From contig CM043971.1 of assembly GCA_014529385.2 (NCBI GenBank), forward strand, positions 98,535,985-98,599,984: a stretch of 64,000 nucleotides of DNA, written 5' to 3'. The DNA is from Adiantum capillus-veneris. Lineage: Eukaryota > Streptophyta > Polypodiopsida > Polypodiales > Pteridaceae. The position numbers and the translations under genes are program-made. Positions within the stretch are counted from its first letter, which is position 1; each line of letters opens with the position of its first letter. A model generated the notes under the pieces. The model did no database searches. It had not been told where the DNA came from and worked only from the letters and a program-made list of their open reading frames with translations. Below, piece after piece: positions 10,672 to 22,618 of the stretch.

Positions 10672-13395
10672 CTAAAGAGAGGAAAATTCTCTTCGCAAAA
10701 CACTAAGATCAACCCATGATGCATCCTCTACTGGATAGTTCTGCCACTTAACCAAAACTTCCACAATGTCTCTATTTCTCAGATGTTTAAAACGCCTATC
10801 TAGTACTAAGTCTGGTTCTACAGTCAATGGTCCGTCATCTTTCAACTTAGAGTTGTTTTGTAAAACATGATGCACATTAGGAACATACTCACATGAAATA
10901 CAGGATGCACTTTAACATGAGAAGGCAATTCCAATTTGTAAGGTAATGAACCAATGCGCTTCAAAATTTTAAATGGCCCAGCAAATTATGGAGACAATCT
11001 TCTATCCTTTCCAAGAATCAAATGAGACTTCTCAGGAATGACCTTTAAGAAAACCATATCACTAGTTTCATACTCCACAACACGATGTTTCTTGTCATAA
11101 TACAGTTTATGTCTCTTTTGAGATTCTCTAATATTCCCCCTGATTTTGGCCAACTCGTTATCCATTTTCTCAAGCATCTCACGTGACAGTTCTACCTTAT
11201 TCCTCGAGCTAAGAAAATTTATAGGTGTGGGACAGTTATAGCCATACATTGCCTCAAACGGAGTCCTCCTAATAGATGAATGATATGAACTGTTGTATGA
11301 AAATTTAACCAAAGGCAAATATTCATTCCAATTAGATTGGTTTTCATTGACATACATTCGTAACATGTCTTCTAAAATACGATTCACTCTCTCCGTTTTC
11401 GCATCGGTTTGAGGATGGAAAGCATTAGACATGCGTAACTGGGTACCTATAGAGTCAAAAGTCGCTCTCCAAAAATGAGAAGTGAACTTAGAATCTCTGT
11501 CAGACACTATGCTCTTGGGCATGCCATGCAAACAAAATATCTCTTTCATAAACAAGTATGCAATAGTCAATGCAGTATCAGTTATTTTTACAGGAAAGAA
11601 GTGAGCTTGTGTTGTGAGTCTATCTACCACCAGAAAGATCGAATCATACCCTCCACGAGTAGTAGGAAGTCTAATGATAAAGTCCATGGATATACACTCC
11701 CACGTCTGTAAAGGAATGTCTAAGGGTTGAAGGTCACCAGGCATCCTCTTATGCTCAATCTTAACTTGTTGACATTGAAAGCACTCACACACATAATTCT
11801 TAACATCCAATTTCATACGCGGCCAAAAGAATAAGGTTTTAATCTTTTCATATGTCTTATTTAATCCAAGATGACCAGAAAAAGGTGAATTATGACACTC
11901 ATGCAGAATTTGACTCTTAAAAGAAGAATTTGCAGGAATACACAAGCGGTCATAACAATACAGATTTCCCTTATACAAGTGATATCTGTTTTCATACATC
12001 TCACCAATATTCTCACGCAAGAATTTCAAAATAGGCATATAAAAGGAATCATTTTCAACTTCAGTATGTATCTCATCAATCAAATTGGATCGCACAATAG
12101 TCAACAAATTACACATGGGCCTACAACTCAATGCATCTGCAACTTTATTTTCTTTTTCACACAAATACTTCAAATCAAAGTCATACCCAGCCAGCAATTC
12201 AATCCATCTTCTTTGTTTGTTATTTAACAATGGCTGAGTGAAAATATACTTCAAGTTTTGATGATCAGTACGCAATTCAAATTTTACACCAAGCAAGAGA
12301 TGATGCCAAAGCTTCAATGCATGAACAACAACAAGCAATTCTAGATCATGTGTTGCATAGTTCAATTCATGTCGTCTTAATTTCCTAAACTCATATGCAA
12401 CCACTCTCCCTTCTTGTGTCAAAACACAACCTAATTGTTCACCACTAGCGTCATAGGACACAACAAATAGTTTGCCCATCTCAAGAATTTTTAAAACAAA
12501 ATTTTCCGCTATTTTAGCCTTCAAGGTCTCAAAAGCAGTCTCACAGCTAGAAGTCCACACAAAAGCCTTGTCTTTCTTGGTCAATTCGGTCAAAGGACTT
12601 GCTATCTCTTTAATGTGTGCTCTCTCATATTGTGCTAGACCCATAAAGCTTCTTACATCTCTTACTAACATAGTCTTAACTTTATCAAGATCAATGTGAA
12701 TCCCCTCTTTAGAAATCACTCTTCCCAAATACACAATCTGATCCTTTGCAAAAGAATACTTACTTGCTTTGGCATACAATTTATGTTCACGCAAAACCTC
12801 AAATGTTTTCTTTAAGTGCAATGCATGATCTTCTTCATTCGTAGAATACACAAAATATTATCCAAGAATACCAGAATGAAGTCCTCAAGATACGGGTGAA
12901 AAATATTATTCATTAAGCACATGAAAGTTGTTGGTGCATTAGTCAAACCAAAAGCAAGAACCCTAAATTCATAATGTCCATAACGTGTACGAAAAGAAAT
13001 CTTTGGAATGTCCTCAGCCTTGATACGGATTTGATGGTAGCCAGAACGAAGGTCAACCTTTGAAAATATTGTGGCACCACTCAAATGACTAAGCAGTTCA
13101 TCTATGTGAGGAAGAGGATATTTGTTCTTAATGGTCTTTTTGTTTAATCCCCTATAGTCGATGCATAACCTATATGTACCATCCTTTTTCTTTTGGAATA
13201 ACACAGGACTACCCCAAGGAGATATACTAAGTTTAATGAAACCCTTTTTCAAAAGATCATCAAGTTGTATCTTGAGCTCTTTAAGCTCATCAATATTGAG
13301 CCTGTATGGAGATCTGGAATAAGGTGTCGCTCCTGGATATAGATCTATGGCATGGTCTACCGCTCTAGGCGGAGGTATACCAGGAAGATCGTCCG
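10672..13395 (-). pseudogene. chromovirus pol: RT, RNase H, integrase, chromodomain
   Basis: Reverse transcriptase starts upstream of the longest frame, near 13395 ([20 protein letters not shown]), and runs to about 12850. It includes [13 protein letters not shown] and then FLDN where FLDD is normal. After a frameshift near 12812-12851, one 621-codon frame (12851-10986) holds RNase H (VVSYDASGEQLGCVLTQ, DALSCRP), the integrase zinc finger (HECHNSPFSGHLG, CECFQCQ), and the integrase core (SMDFI, VSDRDSKF, ERVNR). A further frame change leads to a C-terminal chromodomain at 10875-10672 (VLVKWQNYPVEDASWVD). The chromodomain assigns it to chromoviruses. The frameshifts and active-site change mean it is inactive. 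Confidence 0.92.
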
Positions 13396-14049
13396 GAACA
13401 CATCCTTAACTTCATGTAAGAGATCCTCTATAAATTCTCGATTTGTCTCTTTATGTTTATCCCCAGATTCTCTTTAATCTCATTAGCAAACACAAGCAAC
13501 GTCTCACACAAGCAAACACAAGCAACGTCTCACACTCTTATCTAAGTCACCTTATCAATTCCATTGCCAAAACTAGATTTAGAATCTCTTTCTTTCCACA
13601 AAGAGTGTGACTTATCATCATCAAATGATTAAAGATATATTTTTCTTTCTTAACAATCAATCAAAACATGATTTTCAATGATCTAATTGATACCAATGAT
13701 AACATCATGCATATCAATGTTTATGTTATAGAAATCATCTTTATGATTTCGACTCTTCAAAGAAAAAAAAACAAATTTTCTACTAACTCTTTCGTGGAAC
13801 TATTATTACCACTAGTTAAGTCCACAAGTCTTTTAACTTCTCGATTTAATTTCAAGTTTAATTTCTCAATCAATTTAGACGATAAGAAGCAATGAATACT
13901 ATCCAAATCAATTAAGAAATTCAAATTTTAATCTCAACTTCTACGCATAAATTCGATCTCACAGAAGCTTTCAAAGGATGTATCAAAGACATAAAACATC
14001 ACAAAGAAGGGGTAGATGACTTACCTTTATCGTACGCATCGCCAAAAGT
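13396..14049. other. decayed internal region of element C
   Basis: The protease and the rest of gag should lie here but no frame supports them. A short direct repeat (AGCAAACACAAGCAACGTCT, near 13491-13536) and AT-rich sequence remain. An internal deletion is the simplest reading. Confidence 0.6.
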
Positions 14050-14497
14050 CTTCAATTGAGCCATCTTGGTACGTATTGTCTTATCGGTCACCTTGCTCGA
14101 GCATTCGAAAGTCTCGTGGTCGTGTTCTCGATATTGAAAGTATAATCCAAATCTTTGAGTTGTTCAATCCACGCTTCTAAATCTTCGCATATCTTTCTTA
14201 TGCCATCAAACTCTTTAAGCTTAGCCTTCGTTAAGAATGATTTGGTTGTCGCTTCTCCCATATCGTCATCGTTTCTTTTGGCTGTACCCCAGCGTCCCCA
14301 CGATGATTATTGTTTCCAGGTGTATTAGCATGGTTTTCACCTTCATGTTGGCCATCAAGGTCTACATAGATATCAAGCTCTCGTGCTGCTTTGCCCCGCA
14401 GAGCCTCAGCACGCTCCCGATTTGCAATTTTCAGATCTTCTCATAGTCGTCGAATCAGGTCTTCTTGCTCCTTCATCCTCCTCTTGTATCCTTCCAT
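14050..14497 (-). pseudogene. chromovirus gag, N-terminal remnant
   Basis: The start codon at 14497 gives MEGYKRRMKEQEDLIRRL, then a stop at 14441-14443. The same frame continues with an Arg/Glu-rich, coiled-coil-like stretch (ANRERAEALRGKAARELD) and a Gly/Asn-rich segment. It sits 19 bases after the primer binding site, as expected for gag. The gene is short, stopped and lacks a zinc knuckle. Confidence 0.6.
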
Positions 14498-14515
14498 GTC
14501 CAGAATCAACCGCTT

Positions 14516-14527
14516 GCTCTGATACCA
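14516..14527 (-). promoter_or_regulatory. primer binding site of element C (initiator tRNA-Met)
   Basis: On the minus strand this reads TGGTATCAGAGC, complementary to the 3' end of plant initiator tRNA-Met. It lies two bases from the 5' LTR edge at 14530. Confidence 0.92.
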
Positions 14528-14529
14528 AT

Positions 14530-15687
14530 TGTCACGGGAACCGAATAATAGAGATCGACAGCAAAAGATAGAGAAAGAGATCTTTGTATTTATGAATCTT
14601 TGTAGAGTTTTGATACAACAGAGGAGCAATTGAATATGGGCGCACTCCGTTGTACGGAGCTCGAACCTCCCGACCACCCCGGAGCTTCAGTTCGCTTGCA
14701 TGCAGCGTCTCACTCGCACTCGCACTCGCACTCGCACTCGCACTCGCAGAAGAGGAGATCTGTGAATGATCCCCAAACGCACCATCCGTTGTTCTTTAAT
14801 CCTTCTTTTCATCAAGAAGCATGCGGCTTCTCAAAATAGTCGCTTTTTAGGCGTTCAATCAACTCAATTTTCGCACCAAGTATACCTGCGAGAATAAGAT
14901 AAGAACGTGATCACTAAGCGATCCGTAAAGGTTAGATTTTTATCAAGACACTTTGCACAGATCCGGTTTCACAAACTGATTTCTGCATCGCCTACAAAAT
15001 AGTCAAAAGAACATACTCGTGCAACCAATTCAACATGATAATCAAAGTAAAAAAACATAATTATATACCTTCATAATCTCAATTGTAATACTCTACCATG
15101 AAGAAACAATCCACTTCTTGGTTGATAGCAGGGAGAGCTGTATGATGTTGTATTTCTGTCTGTCCCTGTGTATACTACACTATTGCTGCCTTCTGTTTGT
15201 TTTCATGATAACTTCTACAAACGAACTCAGAACAGAGCAATCCAGGTACTCAAAACGACGGGAATATGTCTGGTCTACAAGGCATGGCGAACAGAATTGC
15301 GAAAAACATCTCTATTTGGCTAAAAACGCAACTTTTAAGTTGCGACTCATAAAACCTCTATTTTTGGGTCTCCACTACTTTTACAACTTATTTTAAGCCT
15401 ACCCATGCATTTTAAGCTAAAACACATAAATATAAAACATTGATATTAATAAAGATCTCAATTTTACTGTTCATAGACAGACTATCTGTTATTCATTAAT
15501 TTTTATCAAATCCGTCTTTAGTGTATTATTTAAAAAAAAGAATATATGTTCTCTCTTAAGATCTCAACTCATTCGTATAAGCTCTATTTAATAGACTATT
15601 CAACAATCTTTCAAATCGTGCTAATGAAAGATATGCCCTGCTACATTCTTTTCGACTTTAAGAACTTCAAAGACTAGTCCTATTACA
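14530..15687 (-). repeat. 5' LTR of element C
   Basis: About 1158 bp, same TG..CA ends as the left copy, followed directly by the duplicated GTAGA at 15688-15692. Confidence 0.9.
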
Positions 15688-15692
15688 GTAGA

Positions 15693-16372
15693 TGTTTTTG
15701 GAAGTAATGGCCACACCGTGGGAAGTCATGAAAGATTCTCCCCCTTTGTTGCTTGCAGTTGAGTGCCCTTTTTTGCCCTCAACAAAAGATAAAGTTGTTT
15801 TGAAAAAACACCTTGTTTTGTAGTCAGGGAATCCCTCTTTTCTTTTCTTTTCTCTACGCTACAAGCTAGCTCATTGACCCCGTAACGACTGATTTAAAAG
15901 ATGAGAGCATGATTGTTAATGCTAACATGCCGGTTCTCACCTCGGTCGAATCCCTCAAGAACCTTTGGTTCTCTGGCCATATGCACCGGCGTATCAAGAG
16001 CTAAAAGAAAAAAAACTAAACAAAAAACCAACCACGAAAAGTTTTCTAGCATCTTTTCTATACGATATCGTGACGAGGTACGTTGTCAACAACGATGGTG
16101 TCAGGGCCACAAACAATGGTTACAAGGTTCATAATGATGGCATTAAGTCCAATAACGATGGTAGATAAGAAGTGAAATATGATGGGACAAGTGAAAAATC
16201 ATTTCTAACAGGCAAATGCGTAAATAATGATAATGATTACGTAAGCGATGTTAAAAAATCCTCAATGACAATCTTGGTTATTCCTACCAAGATGATGCGG
16301 TTAACGCTTGAAATAAGAGAAAATGATAGTTTTCATTACTCGTTCGTTGGTGAGGAAAGGGAACAAAAGTGG
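15693..16372. other. flank between elements C and B
   Basis: No gene seen. Around 16085-16165 a degenerate repeat of about 24-27 bp (AACGATGGTGTCAGGG, AACAATGGTTACAAGG, AATGATGGCATTAAGT) keeps a short frame open. The stretch continues the sequence left of element C once that insertion is removed. Confidence 0.5.
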
Positions 16373-16399
16373 ATCTAGGCGCCTCTTGTTGTCCCTGCC

Positions 16400-16630
16400 T
16401 CAAAACAAAATAAAAACATGGACATCAAATGAATCATCATAATTAATGAATGGAAGAATGATGGGATTTGGAGATGCCAAGATTTCACCAAGTCTTTCTG
16501 CACCAAACATAAAAACAATGCGTTGCTGGTGAAAAATTTTACGATCTACACAAATGTTAATTCTAATGCGTTGTGCAAAATGAAAAGCATATGGTGCAAC
16601 TCTATTGTTCATGAGGAGAATAGAAGGCAA
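16400..16630 (-). CDS. type-b leader ORF, copy in truncated tandem leader
   Basis: 76 codons, closely similar to the ORF at 29607-29837. It keeps the core FMFGAERLGEILASPNP and the ending DSFDVHVFILF. It lies between a primer binding site (16647-16658) and the truncated end of the tandem copy, so it no longer has a gag behind it. The family is not known to me. It may be untranslated here. Confidence 0.6.
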   Translation of the reverse strand: MPSILLMNNRVAPYAFHFAQRIRINICVDRKIFHQQRIVFMFGAERLGEILASPNPIILPFINYDDSFDVHVFILF

Positions 16631-16646
16631 TTAGGAAAGTTCCTCA

Positions 16647-16658
16647 GTGGGGGCACCA
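16647..16658 (-). promoter_or_regulatory. primer binding site, second (left) LTR of element B
   Basis: The minus strand reads TGGTGCCCCCAC next to the LTR edge at 16665. The same string is at the right LTR of B and in element A. The tRNA it would match has a 5' acceptor near GCCCCCA; I could not name it. Confidence 0.7.
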
Positions 16659-17186
16659 CTTTTATGAGAGCGGATTTTTGAGATGGGGCTCAACTCAATG
16701 CTCCCACCAGACAAACCACTCCGTGAGGCCCTACACATGCATATTTCTTAGGGGCACCACCCTCTTTTATGGAGAAAGAAAGAAACCAAAACAAACCATA
16801 TGCAACACACACACACACACACACACACCTTCCTTATGTGCTTCAACACAAAATGCCCTTCAACCATTCAACACACACTCCTTAAGCAATCCCTTTGAAC
16901 ACTGCACAAAATCACATGCAAAGAGTGACCTTCACCATATTAGTGCTCATATACTTCTAAGAAAAGAAAGCACACAACCTCTTAGCAAAGCTCAAAACAC
17001 CATAATGCACAAATACTTGACAACTCCTTTCCTTTCCCGAAAAGAAGGGACTACTTACACACATAAGGCGGCATGCATAGAGAGCTCTTCTCCATCTATG
17101 TAGGCCCAAGACCTACTTACACACAACATAAGGAGAGAAGCCCATCAAATAGACACCATGGTGCACAAAAACTTTCTCAAAAAAAC

Positions 17187-17413
17187 TGTTGGAATTAGGG
17201 TTGCAGAGAAACACACACAGCTTGGAGAAGACGAAGGAAGCTTAAGGCACACAATAGAGAGTGTATTACTTGGTGTGCAATGGAAAGATAGGTAGCCCTA
17301 GAGTGATGGGCGTATATACAATGCACGGGGAAAAAAACCTCCTTAAGAGGGAAAAAATGCCCCGGCGGTCCTAGTGTGTTCACACACATCACTACCACAT
17401 GTATATGGTAACA
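17187..17413 (-). repeat. 3' LTR of the copia element
   Basis: 227 bp, TGTTGGAAT to GGTAACA on the plus strand. TATATA at 17313-17318 is a possible promoter core. Confidence 0.95.
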
Positions 17414-17488
17414 AATCCCCCCTGGAGTGATGCGGTGAACGAGAGCTGGCACATGAGTAAAGGGAAGTGCCATGCCCTGAGGACAGGA

Positions 17489-20400
17489 TCAGTCCACAAA
17501 GGGGAGTAAGCCCAAAGCTTTGCGGAAAGCTTCAAGCTTCTCACGAGGAAATGCCTTTGTGAAAAGATCTGCAAGGTTGTCCTGTGTTGGCACATAAGCC
17601 AAGCTGATCTCTCCTGTTGAGAGCCTCTCCCTGACATAGTGGTAATGTACCTCAATGTGCTTTGTGCGATCATGAAAAACTGGGTTCCTCGCAACTGCCA
17701 ATGCGCTTTGACTGTCAGTGTAGATAGTGTTGGCAGTGTCCTGTCCAACACCCAAATCAGCCATAAGGCGTTTGAGCCATACACACTCAACCGTAGCTGT
17801 GAAGACTACCCTGTACTCAGCCTCACAACTTGAAGTGGCCACAGTAGGTTGCTTCTTGCTCAACCATGATATACATGAACTGCCAAGCATGAAACAAAAA
17901 CCACTTGTGGACACTCGCGTGTCAAAACAACTAGTCCAATCTGAGTCCGAAAAAGCATGTAAGTCTGGTGGCAATGATCTCCCCTTGGGATAAAACAAGC
18001 CAAGATGTAAAGTGCCACTAAGGTAGCGAAAAATCCTCTTGACAGCCTGCCAATGCTTAGACCCTGGGCTATGCATAAATCTGTTGATCTATGAGACTGC
18101 AAACTGAATATCCGGCCTCGTGTTGCATACATAAATGAGGCAGCCAACAACAGTTTGGTAAAGAGTGACATCAGCAGGATCGCCAGTATCATGTAGACTC
18201 AACTTCAAACCTGTTTCCATGGGAGTGGCAATAGGTTTGCAATCCTCAAGTCCAAACTTACATACCATCATACTGCTTAAACTGTATACCCAAGTAATGA
18301 TGCAACAGCCCCAAATCTTTCATCTTGAAAGTAGCGTTCAAATCAGCCTTAAATTCAGAAATATGTCTCTCATTTGGTCCAGTGATAAGCAAATCATCAA
18401 CATAAAGAATCACGATGAGAAATACATCACCCTCACGCTTTACATACAATGTGCTTTCTGTTGGACTGTTGCGAAAGCCTTGTTTGACCAAATGAGTGTT
18501 AGCTTTCTCATACCAAGCACGAGGAGATTGCTTCAACCCATACAAAGTTTTGCTACATTTGCACACTTTATCCTCTTGTCCTTTTATGACAAAACTGCGA
18601 GGCTGCGTTACATAAACTTCCTCAAATATGTCACCATTCAAGAAAGCAGTAACAATTTCTGATTGATGTACAGCCCAACCAAAATGAGCTGCCAATGCAC
18701 ATAGAAAACGCACAGTAGTCATACGACAAGTGGGAGAAAAAGTCTCTTCATAATCTAGGCCTTTTTGCTGTGCATAACCCTTTGCAACAAGTCGAGCCTT
18801 ATGGCGATCAATCTCACCATCCAGCTTTCGTTTCAACTTGTAAACCCACTTCGTACCAATGGCCTTTTTGCCAGGAGGCAAATCACATAAAGTCCATGTG
18901 TCATTCTCTATAAGTGCATCATATTCTGATTGCATGGCAGCCATCCAATTTTCCGAATTCTGTGCTTCATCAAAAGATAGAGGCTCCTCAACATCATGTA
19001 AAATAGACACAGCCAAAGCATAATAATCTGATGCATAAGATGCATGGCGAGAGCCTGAACGAGTACGACTAGACAAAGGTGCATCCAATTTACTGTCACG
19101 CAAAGTGTGGACCAGCCATTTTGGCATACCTCTAGCCTGCTCATTTTCAGCCCTTTCCTCATCAAGTACATCATGTACATCTGCATCAGTAATAGGCTGA
19201 TCTAGAACATTTTCAGAAACCCCCATAGGCTGTACATTTGCCTCATTGGAACTTACATTCGTATTTCCACCACTGAAAAGAGGCAACAAAGTGTCATAAA
19301 TGTCCTGTGAGCTTACATTACTGTCTCTGGTACATGACAACAAGGGCTGAACAGAATCTTCCACAAACACTACATCCCGTGAAACCAGAATACGTTTTGT
19401 TTGTGGATGATACAACCTGTAACCTTTGCTTTCAGCACTATAACCAACAAAAATACATTTGACAGCCTTATCATCCAATTTTCTGCGCTGCACTTGTGGC
19501 ACCAAAGCATATGCCAAACAACCAAAAACACGCATGTGCTCAATAGAAGGTTTTCTATCATGCCATGCTTCATATGGAGTAATAGACTGCAAAGCTTTCG
19601 TAGGACACCTGTTAAGTACATAAGTGGCACACATAATGGCCTCAAGCCAAAAAGAATGCAGCAAAGCTTGAATTTAATTGACCATACATCGTGCCATTTC
19701 CATCAGTAACCTGTTTTTCCTCTCAGCAACACCATTTTGCTGAGGTGTATAAGGCATTTTACATTGGTGTTTTATCCCATGACTAGCCAGAAATGCATTA
19801 AATTCATGAGACATATACTCCCCCCCTCGATCGGAACGGAGGGTGTCCATAGTACATTTCGACACATTTTCAGCCATAGCCAGAAATTGTTTGAAGCACA
19901 TAAAAACTTCGGACTTCGCTTTAAGCGGAAATAACCATGCATGCTTGGAGTAATCATCTATGAAAGTCACGAAGTACAGGTAATTGCCCAAGGACGGAGT
20001 TTCCATGGGCCCACAAACATCACTATGTACAAGCTGCAACCTGCATGTTGCCGAACTGAACCATCCTTTGGAAATTTAGAACGCCACATCTTACCCAAAA
20101 TACATCCTTCACAAACATGTTTGATAGGTGCTTCAAGAGGCGGCAAAGAAGCAACCATATTAGATTTCTGCAAACACAGCAAACTGGCAAAATTCAGATG
20201 ACCAAAACGTGCATGCCAAAGTTTTGCATCTGAAATAACCCTTGAATCTGCAACAACATTTGCAAAATTTTTTCCACACTTGTCATACAAAGTGAGCTTA
20301 TACAGCCCACGACACAAAAGGCCAGATGCAACAATTTCATCACCAAAATTGAGATCATGAACTGTACATCTGTCATCCACAAATTTGACTACAAGTCCAA

Positions 20401-20665
20401 GTCTAGCAAGTGCGGATACAGACAAGAGATTCTTCTTGATCCCAGGTACATAAAGTGCATCAACAAGAGTAAAGGAACTGCCATTAGCAGCGGTGAGCAC
20501 AATCTTTCCAACTCCCTGAACTGGATAAGAGGCATTGTTGGCACAAGTGACTGAATTCCCATGAGGGACAGACTCGAGAGGGGTAAACAATTCACGATTT
20601 GAGGTAATGTGCTTTGTAGCACCACTATCGAAATACCACACATGTGAATCTGCAGCAACTGACAA
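17489..20665 (-). pseudogene. copia pol: protease, integrase, RT, RNase H
   Basis: The protease has VWYFDSGATKHIT directly after the gag stop. The integrase has GHLNFASL, CEGCILGK, HSDVCGPM, LRSDRGGEY and NGVAERKN, a D-D-E set. A frameshift lies near 19970-20040 and a TAA stop at 19674-19676. RT runs in 19664-18258 with KARLVAKGYAQQKGLDYEET and ILYVDDLLI. Its motif A reads HQSEIVTAFLNG where HQxDVxTAFLNG is usual. A frameshift near 18260 and a TAG stop at 18089-18091 precede RNase H (18076-17489; FSDSDW, SSCEAEY, YTDSQSAL, HIEVHYHYVRE), which runs to its natural end. All domains are present but cannot be read in one protein. Confidence 0.93.
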
Positions 20666-21736
20666 TCATGCATCATGGACAACAGGATTGTAAGTGCACT
20701 CTGTGCTAAACGCCCATTCTGCATCAACATCAGCAACACAGTCTCCTTTCACAGAAGACTCAACAATGGCTGCATTTGTAGTGGAACCAGCATTTGTAGT
20801 GGAACCACCCTCTTTCTTCTTAGCCTCTTTGGCCTTCAACTTAGGACACGACTTGATCAAGTGATCATTGGCTTTACAATAATGGCAACACATCTTCTTT
20901 TTTCCCTTATCACCAGAATTGCCAGACGAAGTGCTGCCAGCAGAAACATTAGGAACAGAATTTTTGCCACTCGCAGCAGAACCATAAGAACTGGCTGCAT
21001 TACTATTACCACCCTTTCTTTGAGAAGCAATAAAAGCCTGTTCAACTGCACGCTGCCTAGTCCTGTTTTTTTTGGAAAGTGACTCTTGCAACAACAATGT
21101 GCATAATGCATCAAACTTGACAACTTCAGGATTTCCTTGGGTCATAAGTCTCCAAGTACTAGCAAAAGTCTGGTAGGAATCTGGTAAGGCATCAAGAACA
21201 GTCTGCACAAGGGAACTATCTGAAATGACTTCACCTACAGAAATAAGTTGCTCATTGATATCCTTGACACTAGCAAGGAAAGTGTCCATATCATCTTCCT
21301 CATGCATAATCTTTGACTCTAGCTCTTTACGCATCAAAGCAATTTTAGCCTCATTGCGGCTTGCATAAAGACCTGCTAGAATATCCCAAGCCTGTTTTGT
21401 AGATTTTGCTGAACGGATGTGAGGAACAATGGTGCGCTTCATAGACAACACAATCAATGCATGAGCCTGCGCATCCTTAACATCCCAACGAGCTTGTTCT
21501 GCAGTAGGCAAAACAACTCTAACAGCTGCAATCCTTGCAGCAAGACCTGCAACATCCTCAACATCGCCTACATCCTCAGAACCAGGACGTACATCAATGC
21601 CCTGCACAATGTTCCAGACACCCTTTGACACAAGAACATGTTGCATCATATAAGCCCACACAGGGTAGTTGTCCCCATCCAGCCTGTCCTCAGCAACAAA
21701 CATCTTGAACACATATGTGTTGTTGTTGTCAGCCAT
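20666..21736 (-). CDS. copia gag
   Basis: The start at 21736 gives MADNNNTYVFKMF. The frame extends 20 codons further upstream but that part looks like leader. It has the usual copia gag organisation: an N-terminal helical domain with LDGDNYPVWAYMM, a core with LPDSYQTFASTWRLM, a Ser/Gly-rich linker, and the zinc knuckle CHYCKANDHLIKSC (CX2CX4HX4C). It ends at a TGA (20666-20668) that lies in the same frame as the protease. The stop most likely arose from CGA by C-to-T change, since copia gag and pol are normally one frame. Confidence 0.9.
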   Translation of the reverse strand: MADNNNTYVFKMFVAEDRLDGDNYPVWAYMMQHVLVSKGVWNIVQGIDVRPGSEDVGDVEDVAGLAARIAAVRVVLPTAEQARWDVKDAQAHALIVLSMKRTIVPHIRSAKSTKQAWDILAGLYASRNEAKIALMRKELESKIMHEEDDMDTFLASVKDINEQLISVGEVISDSSLVQTVLDALPDSYQTFASTWRLMTQGNPEVVKFDALCTLLLQESLSKKNRTRQRAVEQAFIASQRKGGNSNAASSYGSAASGKNSVPNVSAGSTSSGNSGDKGKKKMCCHYCKANDHLIKSCPKLKAKEAKKKEGGSTTNAGSTTNAAIVESSVKGDCVADVDAEWAFSTECTYNPVVHDA

Positions 21737-22044
21737 GGTAAATGCTGCACCTGATGTGAAAATTGCCTGAAAATAGGAGAAACGGAGCGAGAACAACTTG
21801 TGCTGAATAGCACAAACTGTAGAAGACTATAAGGCACCTGTTATGCAGACAACGGCACTGACAGAAATTCTGCACAAAATGACGAAATAGCTTGTGCAGT
21901 ACTGCCTGTAGTGGAAACGGAGGCCGAAATGAGCCCAAATCAAAGTTCTGAGCTGCGAACGCTCGCCAAAGCTCACTGAAATCCGAGAAAGTGAGCAGGT
22001 GTGTGCTGGAGCAGGTGGCGACTAAGCCCGGGAGGATGTGACCT

Positions 22045-22056
22045 CCTCTGATACCA
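22045..22056 (-). promoter_or_regulatory. primer binding site of copia element
   Basis: The minus strand reads TGGTATCAGAGG, matching initiator tRNA-Met at 11 of 12 bases. It is two bases from the 5' LTR. Confidence 0.9.
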
Positions 22057-22058
22057 AT

Positions 22059-22285
22059 TGTTGGAATTAGGGTTGCAGAGAAACACACACAGCTTGGAGA
22101 AGACGAAGGAAGCTCAAGGCACACAATAGAGAGTGTATTACTTGGTGTGCAATGGAAAGATAGGTAACCCTAGAGTGATGGGCGTATATACAATGCACGG
22201 GGGAAAAAACCTCCTAAAGAGGGAAAAAATGCCCCGGCGGTCCTAGTGTGTTCACACACATCACTACCAAATGTATATGGTAACA
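22059..22285 (-). repeat. 5' LTR of the copia element
   Basis: 227 bp with the same ends as the left LTR. I count five substitutions between them, about 98 percent identity, so the insertion is fairly recent. Confidence 0.95.
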
Positions 22286-22311
22286 AAAACAAGCAACCCA
22301 ATGAGCACAAA

Positions 22312-22618
22312 ATATGAGAAGCTGCTAAGATATGCTTACCAATTTTACATCGTTTAGAGCAATAGTGTGACGACGACACCCCAATTGCAGCAATTTGTTG
22401 ATCAAACCATGAGATAGATCATTAATCTTGATATCCTTGCTCTCATATAGAAGCTACAATCCAAGATATGAGAAGCTGCCAAGATATGCTTACCAATTTT
22501 ACATCGTTTAGAGCAATAGTGTGGCGACGACACCCCAATTGCAGCAATTTGTTGATCAAACCATGAGATAGATCATTAATCTTGATATCCTTGCTCTCAT
22601 ATAGAAGCTACAATCCTT
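22312..22618. repeat. tandem duplication of about 150 bp inside the left LTR of B
   Basis: GAGAAGCTG at 22317 recurs at 22470, and the following sequence is nearly identical. The right LTR has a single copy, so the duplication is private to this LTR. Confidence 0.9.

Larger units (their letters stand above)
9478..15687 (-). mobile_element. chromovirus LTR retrotransposon (element C), complete ends, defective
   Basis: A 6.2-kb Ty3/gypsy element of the chromovirus type on the minus strand. LTRs start TGTCACGGG and end CTATTACA. The flanking 5-bp duplication is GTAGA on both sides, so both ends are intact. The primer binding site at 14516-14527 matches initiator tRNA-Met. A purine tract (minus strand, about 10632-10645) lies next to the 3' LTR. 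Pol is frameshifted, the protease and most of gag are gone, and the reverse transcriptase has a catalytic substitution. It inserted into the mitochondrial-like block next to 26S rRNA. Confidence 0.9.
17187..22285 (-). mobile_element. Ty1/copia retrotransposon nested in element B
   Basis: A 5.1-kb element with 227-bp LTRs at both ends and the 5-bp target duplication AAAAC at 17182-17186 and 22286-22290. It is read on the minus strand in copia order: gag, protease, integrase, RT, RNase H. The primer binding site for initiator tRNA-Met is at 22045-22056, and the purine tract (minus strand AGGGGGGATT) is next to the left LTR. Three in-frame stops and two frameshifts make it defective. The LTRs differ at about 5 of 227 positions. 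Confidence 0.95.
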
